Source: an uncultured Pirellulaceae bacterium
Lineage (GTDB): Bacteria; Planctomycetota; Planctomycetia; Pirellulales; Pirellulaceae
Assembly (NCBI GenBank): GCA_938010615.1
Contig: CALLUY010000040.1
Coordinates: forward strand, 1 to 39,206
Length of the DNA: 39,206 bases
Direction of reading: 5' to 3'
The notes beneath the pieces were generated by a model. That model did no database searches, was not told the origin of the DNA, and worked only from the letters and a program-made list of their open reading frames with translations. Made by a program: the position numbers and the translations under genes. This document shows, in pieces, positions 34,388 through 39,206 of the stretch (positions within the stretch are counted from its first letter, which is position 1; every line of letters begins with the position of its first letter).

Positions 34388-34393
34388 GAGGAG
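34388..34393 (+). promoter_or_regulatory. Shine-Dalgarno site of TIGR03000 gene
   Basis: GAGGAG, five bases before the ATG at 34399. One of the strongest ribosome-binding sites in the window, pointing to high expression. Confidence 0.75.
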
Positions 34394-34398
34394 CCAAA

Positions 34399-35889
34399 AT
34401 GAGTGATTCTTCGCGAATGAAGAATTGGATCTTGATCTTTGCCATTACCTGCTTGTTTACTTTCGCCAACGGCGAGGTTGCCAACGCCGACGGTAGTTGG
34501 GGTAGCTCGCGAGGAGGCTGGGGTAGCGGTGGTGGATCCGGCGGAAGCTTGGGCGGATCTGGTGGAAGTATGGGCTGCCGCGGTGGTCTGTTCAGTAACG
34601 CGCCGATCAGAAGCCTTCTGGCAAGAGTCGGCAGCCGAGTTGGCGACGGACTTGCCAATCTTGGAGGCGGACTTGCTGACATTATTGATCGACGGCCTTT
34701 GCGGTCAGCACTGTTCGGTGGATCAAACGGCGGCAGTGTCGGCGGTTCCCATGGTGGCTGGGGCAGTCGAGGAAGCTACGCTTCAACGGGCGGTAATGCT
34801 GGCTGGGGTAGCAACGGTGGCTGGGGCAACGCAGGCGGAAGTTTTGCTTCGACGCCTTCTCTGTTGTCAGACCAATCTTACATCTCCGCTCCAGCAACTT
34901 ACGGCGGTGGATCAGATTTCATTTCATCTGCTCCGCTTGTTGACTCGGGATCGTTTTCTGGCTTCACCAACCTGCTGGACCAACCAATCATCACTGCCGA
35001 GAGCTATGGCTCCGCAGGAAGCGTCTCTGCATATATTGATTCAGGGTTCGCGATCGGAAGTTTGCCTGTCGAACCTTCGTACATGAATTCCGTTCCCGTC
35101 TCCCAATTCGAAACCAGCGCTCCGGTGCTGGACTACGGCTACTACGGTTCGCAGTCCGGGCAACTTGGGATTTCAACCGATGCGACGATGATGGACGGCG
35201 CGATGATTACGGGGCCAATGCTGGAGCCTACTCCGATGGGACTTCCAGTCGACCTAGATACTGGTGGAGGTGACATCGATTTATCGCCAGACACATTCAA
35301 TCTTCCCGGCGGCAACGATTCCGAACCGACTCCTGCTGACGCCTTCGGCGCCGATGATGAAGATGATTCAGCTTACATGCCACGTGGAAAGGCGATTCTT
35401 AGCCTTGACGTTCCGGGGGATGCTCGGGTCTACATCAACGACAAGCTGACCAAAACGAAAGGAACACTCCGCAGCTACGTCTCCCGCAACCTGATTCGCG
35501 GCCAAGAGTATCGCTACCGCGTCAAAGTTGTTTCGGACGTCGCTGGAAAAGAAGTCACCAAGACACGTGTCGTCACGATGCGAGGTGGTGAGTCAAACGA
35601 TGTCGCGTTCAACTTCGATCCAATCGTAACGCGAGTCGTTGTGAATGTTCCTGACGACGCAAAAGTCATCATCGATGGCAAAGAAACGTCGACCAAGGGA
35701 AGCTACCGTTCGTTTTCGACGCAGAAATTGAAGTCCGGAAAATGGGATGACTATTCCGTTGAAGTTTCGGTAGTTCGCAACGGAAAAACGTTGACTCGCA
35801 AGGAGAAGTTCGATCTCGCCGCTGGCGAATTTCGCTTTTTCGATTTCGATTTCGACAAGCCATCTGCGAGCAGTGTGGCAACGAAGTAA
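34399..35889 (+). CDS. Secreted Gly/Ser-rich protein with two TIGR03000 domains
   Basis: A 496-residue protein. The signal peptide is residues 1-30 (ending in VANA). Residues 31-165 are rich in Gly, Ser and Trp, with repeated GGWGS words, and look disordered or fibrous; 165-320 is a low-complexity Ser/Tyr/Gly region followed by an acidic stretch. Two tandem domains follow, about 330-403 and 405-480, each with the pattern of a V.VPxDA strand, an I.D/DGK turn, KGT/SxRSxxSxxL and a Y strand. This matches the planctomycete domain TIGR03000. A strong Shine-Dalgarno and terminator suggest an abundant envelope or surface protein. Function unknown. Confidence 0.8.
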   Translation: MSDSSRMKNWILIFAITCLFTFANGEVANADGSWGSSRGGWGSGGGSGGSLGGSGGSMGCRGGLFSNAPIRSLLARVGSRVGDGLANLGGGLADIIDRRPLRSALFGGSNGGSVGGSHGGWGSRGSYASTGGNAGWGSNGGWGNAGGSFASTPSLLSDQSYISAPATYGGGSDFISSAPLVDSGSFSGFTNLLDQPIITAESYGSAGSVSAYIDSGFAIGSLPVEPSYMNSVPVSQFETSAPVLDYGYYGSQSGQLGISTDATMMDGAMITGPMLEPTPMGLPVDLDTGGGDIDLSPDTFNLPGGNDSEPTPADAFGADDEDDSAYMPRGKAILSLDVPGDARVYINDKLTKTKGTLRSYVSRNLIRGQEYRYRVKVVSDVAGKEVTKTRVVTMRGGESNDVAFNFDPIVTRVVVNVPDDAKVIIDGKETSTKGSYRSFSTQKLKSGKWDDYSVEVSVVRNGKTLTRKEKFDLAAGEFRFFDFDFDKPSASSVATK

Positions 35890-35912
35890 GGGTTTTAAAT
35901 CGAAAACCACAG

Positions 35913-35949
35913 GACGCAAAGAGCGATCAGTTCTTTGCGTCTTTTTTTT
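35913..35949 (+). terminator. Rho-independent terminator after TIGR03000 gene
   Basis: GACGCAAAGA (35913-35922), a nine-base loop, TCTTTGCGTC (35932-35941), then eight T residues. Confidence 0.92.
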
Positions 35950-35955
35950 GCGCCG

Positions 35956-36894
35956 TCATCCATCAAGGCTTTTGTCGACTAAGGCTCTTGCGGCTTCGCT
36001 CCAATTCGAAAACTGAAACTCGAAACCCGCATCCAGCAATCGTCCGGGAACAACGCGACGGCTTTTGAGGATCAGTTCAGTGTCCGTCTTCATGAACACG
36101 GCCCCGAGCTCTGCCATCCACTTCATAGCCGGCAAACCGAACGGAACGCCCAGACTCTTTCGCAACACAGCTTGAAAATCAGACTGCGGCAACGGACTGG
36201 GAGCCGAAAGATTGACCGGACCAGAAATCGAATCGTGTTCAATTAGAAAACGAATCGCGTTTACAAAGTCCGTTTCATGAATCCACGAAACGTATTGCTT
36301 TCCAGATCCGATTCGCCCACCGAGAAATTTTCGAGTCAGCCCGCAAAGCACATCGAAGACTCCTTCTTTGTCGGGCGACATCACCATCGCGGTTCGGAGA
36401 GCAACCTTTCGCGTGCTGGGCGTTCCAGCAGCCTCCAGCTCTAACTCCCAAGCTTTCGCAATGTCGATACTTCTGGCCCAATACGCTGGCGCATCCGGTT
36501 CGTTGCCTCCAATGATTCCGCTGGCTTCGTCGTTGGCAGCGTCAAAGCGATGAGCGTAAATCGTAGCCGTGCTCATCTGTAACCAAACCTTCGGTGGTGT
36601 TTCTGAACTGGCAATCGCCTCTCCGACAATTCGCGTCGAGTCGACTCTTGAGTCCATCATCTGTTTCAGGTTCTCTTCGGTGTAGCGACAGTTCACCGTG
36701 CGACCGGCCAAGTTGATCACAACGTCAGCTGAATCGATGTGCTTTGTCCATGGACCCAGCGTCTCCCCATCCCATCGCGCCGATTCATTATTCGCACCGC
36801 GGCTGAGCACAACGACTTCGTCGCCATGCGATTCTAACGCTCGTTTGAGAACTTGCCCGACCTGACCGCTACCACCTGGAATCAAAACTTTCAT
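35956..36894 (-). CDS. TIGR01777 family epimerase/oxidoreductase
   Basis: A 312-residue SDR-type protein of the YfcH/SDR39U1 family. The Rossmann start is MKVLIPGGSGQVGQVLKRAL. Other family words are VINLAGRTVNCRY, MSTATIYAH, the YWARSIDIAKAWE region (the catalytic Tyr region), SWIHETDFVNAIRFLIEH, LSAPSPLPQSDF and a C-terminal part with KSRRVVPGRLLDAGFEF. The family binds NADP, and its reaction is not established. No partner genes are next to it. ATG at 36892-36894. Confidence 0.9.
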   Translation of the reverse strand: MKVLIPGGSGQVGQVLKRALESHGDEVVVLSRGANNESARWDGETLGPWTKHIDSADVVINLAGRTVNCRYTEENLKQMMDSRVDSTRIVGEAIASSETPPKVWLQMSTATIYAHRFDAANDEASGIIGGNEPDAPAYWARSIDIAKAWELELEAAGTPSTRKVALRTAMVMSPDKEGVFDVLCGLTRKFLGGRIGSGKQYVSWIHETDFVNAIRFLIEHDSISGPVNLSAPSPLPQSDFQAVLRKSLGVPFGLPAMKWMAELGAVFMKTDTELILKSRRVVPGRLLDAGFEFQFSNWSEAARALVDKSLDG

Positions 36895-36913
36895 CAGCTA
36901 ACCCTTCATTTGT

Positions 36914-36988
36914 TCCGCGTAGGTCAGGCTTTGCCTGACAACCAACCAGCAACGCTCCGCGTAGGTCAGGCTGTGCCTGACAGCCAAC
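36914..36988. repeat. Two tandem GTCAGGC/GCCTGAC mini-palindromes (42-bp period)
   Basis: Copies start at 36914 and 36956 with the common word TCCGCGTAGGTCAGGCT. Each holds a 7-bp stem with a three-base loop: GTCAGGC-TTT-GCCTGAC (36923-36939) and GTCAGGC-TGT-GCCTGAC (36965-36981). There is no T-run. They belong to the same kind of three-base-loop element as those at 2239 and 6049. Confidence 0.85.
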
Positions 36989-37123
36989 AAATAACATCCC
37001 CATAAGAGAAACCCAAAGCCCCAAAGCCTCGCTTTACCTTAACTACGCCTACGCCAACTTCATGCTTAAAATCGAAAGATAAGTTCTCTTTTTAACCGCA
37101 AAAACGAAGTTCGGCGAAAACGA

Positions 37124-37129
37124 TATAAT
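37124..37129 (+). promoter_or_regulatory. Possible -10 element upstream of DUF819 gene
   Basis: A perfect TATAAT at about 37124-37129, without a good -35. It overlaps an in-frame ATG at 37128, so if it is the -10 the gene must start at the next ATG (37164). Confidence 0.35.
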
Positions 37130-37163
37130 GTCGCAACTGAACTTCTTGGCGTGGAACCTACGA

Positions 37164-38744
37164 ATGAAAAACTGCTCAAAAAAGCGAACCCCTTTTCTAC
37201 CATTTTTTGCATCGTTAGTCGCGTTCGTTCTTTCGACCGCCTCCTTGCCTGTTTTCGCTCAGGATTCGCCGACTGGAGAACCACAACAAACAAACACTGA
37301 ACAGGTTCAGGCGGAAGAGGTAGAACCGCATGCCGAAGAAATTGGGATACTCAAAGAAGCATTCCCCGATGACAAAGCATTGGTTAAGGAACTGACGAAG
37401 ACACTCAAAAAAGAGAAGTCCCAAGCCCCTATCAAAAACGACGCGATCGTTTTCGGAATCCTGATGGTGATGCTGGGCCTAATCTTCTGGACGTCCCACA
37501 GTGAATTCCGACCGTTCAAGCTGTTCTACAAAGTGATACCGATGCTGCTGGTTTGCTATTTCCTGCCATCGCTGTTGACTTTCTTCCACTTGATCGACCA
37601 TGAGAACAAAAATCTGTACTACGTCGCAACGCGGTTCTTGCTGCCAGCAACATTGGTGTTCCTCACGCTGTCGATCGACCTGAAAGAAATTTTCAAACTT
37701 GGCCCGAAAGCGTTAATCATGTTCCTAACCGGAACCATTGGCGTAGTCATCGGCGGCCCGATCGCCGTTCTGATCGTCTCGCACGTAAGACCAGACATCG
37801 TCGGTGTTGACGGACCAGATGCAGTCTGGCGAGGACTGAGCACGGTTGCCGGAAGCTGGATCGGTGGCGGAGCAAACCAGGCCGCGATGCAAGTCGTCTA
37901 CATGAGCCCCGAAAATCCAACGCCTGCAATGGAAACGAGCCTGAACAAACTTTTCAGCGTGATGATTGCTGTGGACGTGATCGTGGCGGAAGTTTGGATG
38001 ATGTTCCTGTTGCTGGGCGTCGGTAAAGCCGATGCGATCGATCGAATGTTCAAAGCGGACTCGTCGAGCATCAAACGGCTTCAGGACAAGATGGAAACGT
38101 TCAGCAAAAAGGTCGCTCGAGTTCCGACATCAACGGACTACATGGTCTTGGGAGCGATTGGTTTCGGAGCGACGGCGATATCACACTACCTCGGAAGCGA
38201 AATCTCCAGCTACGTTGGCGACTTGATCTCGCGGACAACACCAGAATCAGGGGTTGCTCAGGAGTCACCGTACTATTTCCTGAAAGACCTAGGTTTGGGC
38301 AGTGCATTTTTCTGGTTGATCGTGATTTCGACAACGATCGGCGTCACTCTTTCGTTCACGCCGCTGCGAAACTATGAAGGGGCAGGGGCCTCCAAGATCG
38401 GGACGGTATTTATTTTCATTCTGGTCGCGGTCATCGGCATGCAGATGGACATCAATGCACTGCGTGAGTATCCGGGCTACTTTCTGGTCGGCGGCATTTG
38501 GATGCTGATTCACGTTGGGCTAATGTTTCTGGTCGGCTGGCTGATTCGGGCTCCATATTTCTTCCTTGCGGTGGGCAGCAAAGCCAACATTGGCGGTGCG
38601 GCGAGTGCTCCGGTTGTGGCCGCGGCCTTCCATCCGTCGCTCGCTCCGGTCGGCGTATTGCTGGCTGTGCTTGGTTACGCTTTGGGAACGTATGGTGCGA
38701 TGCTTTGTGCGTTGCTGATGAAAGCAGCAACGCCGGGAGGATAG
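37164..38744 (+). CDS. DUF819 family membrane protein
   Basis: A 526-residue protein. I use ATG 37164, giving a signal-peptide-like start (KKRTPFLPFFASLVAFVLS..., cleavage at AFA) and leaving the TATAAT upstream; an ATG at 37128 is also in frame. After an acidic periplasmic stretch (about 35-85), some ten membrane helices follow. The core is recognisable as DUF819 (YjcL-like): the GSWIGGGANQAAM region and the late KANIGGAASAPVVAAAFHP region both look like transporter re-entrant parts. DUF819 is related to ion/organic acid transporters, but the substrate is not established. The fused exported N-terminal segment is unusual for the family. Confidence 0.85.
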   Translation: MKNCSKKRTPFLPFFASLVAFVLSTASLPVFAQDSPTGEPQQTNTEQVQAEEVEPHAEEIGILKEAFPDDKALVKELTKTLKKEKSQAPIKNDAIVFGILMVMLGLIFWTSHSEFRPFKLFYKVIPMLLVCYFLPSLLTFFHLIDHENKNLYYVATRFLLPATLVFLTLSIDLKEIFKLGPKALIMFLTGTIGVVIGGPIAVLIVSHVRPDIVGVDGPDAVWRGLSTVAGSWIGGGANQAAMQVVYMSPENPTPAMETSLNKLFSVMIAVDVIVAEVWMMFLLLGVGKADAIDRMFKADSSSIKRLQDKMETFSKKVARVPTSTDYMVLGAIGFGATAISHYLGSEISSYVGDLISRTTPESGVAQESPYYFLKDLGLGSAFFWLIVISTTIGVTLSFTPLRNYEGAGASKIGTVFIFILVAVIGMQMDINALREYPGYFLVGGIWMLIHVGLMFLVGWLIRAPYFFLAVGSKANIGGAASAPVVAAAFHPSLAPVGVLLAVLGYALGTYGAMLCALLMKAATPGG

Positions 38745-38820
38745 AGTTGGTATTGAATCCCGTTCAGATTTGGCTTGCATCGTCTGGCGATTCGCGTAAA
38801 ATTCGCGTCGTCAGACACAC

Positions 38821-38904
38821 GGGGGCGTGGCGGAACTGGCAGACGCGCTAGATTTAGGATCTAGTTCCTTTATTGGAGTGCAGGTTCGATTCCTGTCGCC
38901 CCCA
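38821..38904 (+). tRNA. tRNA-Leu (anticodon TAG)
   Basis: An 84-nt tRNA. Acceptor arm GGGGGCG (38821-38827) pairs with CGCCCCC (38897-38903), discriminator A38904. Anticodon arm CTAGA-TTTAGGA-TCTAG with anticodon TAG at 38855-38857, reading CUA. A long variable arm, typical of class II tRNA-Leu, precedes the T arm GCAGG-TTCGATT-CCTGT. CCA is not encoded. Confidence 0.95.
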
Positions 38905-38916
38905 CTTGAGAAAACT

Positions 38917-38953
38917 AGGGACTTATGACGATTCAGTCATAAGTCCCTTTTTT
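38917..38953 (+). terminator. Strong terminator after tRNA-Leu
   Basis: AGGGACTTATGAC (38917-38929), loop GATTCA, GTCATAAGTCCCT (38936-38948), then T residues to 38953. A perfect 13-bp stem only 12 bases after the tRNA. Confidence 0.95.
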
Positions 38954-39033
38954 CGTGCAATGTGCCGTGGGACATTTTGGGGACAAAGTTGAGTTTGCGT
39001 TGCTTTTGAATCGCTGGTTTTTTTCTTAAACCA

Positions 39034-39095
39034 CTCGCTTGCGCGTTTGGATGTTGCCCAAATACAAGCCCGACGCGCAAGTTTTGAAGTTGCAG
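39034..39095. repeat. Dispersed GC-rich repeat, right window edge
   Basis: CTCGCTTGCGCGTTTGG (39034-39050) faces AAATACAAGCCCGACGCGCAAG (39060-39081). This is the same arm pair, inverted, as at 69-130. Nearby TTTTGAAGTTGCA also matches the reverse complement of the left-edge copy. A repeat family, with no gene seen. Confidence 0.65.
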
Positions 39096-39107
39096 TGTTT
39101 GCGTTTA

Positions 39108-39190
39108 GGGGCAAAGCCCCGTTTCTTGCCTAGCCCAGCCCATCGGGCTGGGACTTAGATTCCCCCGATTATTTTAGGACCAAAGGTCCG
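39108..39190. repeat. Three mini-palindromes in 83 bp
   Basis: GGGGC-AAA-GCCCC (39108-39120), CCCAGCCC-ATC-GGGCTGGG (39134-39152) and GGACC-AAA-GGTCC (39178-39190), each with a three-base loop and no T-run. No coding region is visible between them. Confidence 0.75.
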
Positions 39191-39206
39191 GCAAGTTGCT
39201 TCGGTT

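Larger units (their letters stand above)
34013..34398. other. 386-bp gap with promoter, no gene
   Basis: No convincing gene. A minus-strand open stretch at 34105-34377 has no start signal and no recognisable fold. The right part holds a promoter for the next gene. Confidence 0.5.

Noticed and set aside
38498-38851. Plus-strand frame across the DUF819 end and tRNA-Leu
   Set aside because: It overlaps the tRNA and the DUF819 gene in another frame and has no recognisable domain.

Overview
The window looks like chromosomal DNA from a planctomycete, most likely a marine member of the Pirellulaceae. The evidence is a secreted protein with two planctomycete-type TIGR03000 domains, a PEP-CTERM protein, several small intergenic palindrome families, many Gln/Asn-rich secreted proteins, a lipid A gene block (ompH-lpxC-lpxA-oxidoreductase), and few strong Shine-Dalgarno sites. 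Base composition is close to 50 % GC. No phage, insertion sequence, CRISPR array or rRNA was seen. The species assignment is inference.

Layout. 1-9 kb: a membrane protein with two YcxB-like halves divergent from a cyclase-family hydrolase; a lone nucleotidyltransferase; ilvE coupled to a DUF1294 gene; a MOSC protein; a secreted transglutaminase-like protein; a 97-bp tandem repeat; a DUF1499 protein; a degenerate Nudix-like protein; an OmpA-like lipoprotein. 9-17.7 kb: ADP-ribosylglycohydrolase, a second transglutaminase-like protein, dtd, a DUF885 metallopeptidase-like protein, cysS, a PEP-CTERM protein and purD. 17.8-22.7 kb: a respiratory cluster of periplasmic cupredoxin, dihaem cytochrome c lipoprotein, coxB (CuA) and coxA (A2-type, YS motif instead of the Glu), followed by an ABC-2 permease.

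The most notable gene is at 24793-25605. It encodes an exported protein with a Spy/CpxP-like helical region, a Gly-Lys repeat linker and a C-terminal heavy-metal-associated (HMA) domain. The first Cys of the GMTCxxC metal site is an in-frame TGA at 25420-25422. The frame continues for 60 codons that complete a normal HMA fold and ends in TAG just before a strong terminator. A hairpin that fits bacterial SECIS rules starts 11 nt after the TGA, with its loop 17 nt after it and a G as the second loop base. I read this as a selenoprotein with a Sec-x-x-Cys metal or redox site.

25.7-29.2 kb: outer-membrane biogenesis operon on the minus strand (ompH, lpxC, lpxA, Gfo/Idh/MocA oxidoreductase coupled by ATGA). 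29.4-39.2 kb: a secreted coiled-coil protein; a GT2 glycosyltransferase and a polytopic membrane protein separated by a 10-unit heptanucleotide repeat; the TIGR03000 protein; a TIGR01777 epimerase; a DUF819 membrane protein; tRNA-Leu(UAG) with a strong terminator; and repeat-rich DNA at both window edges.
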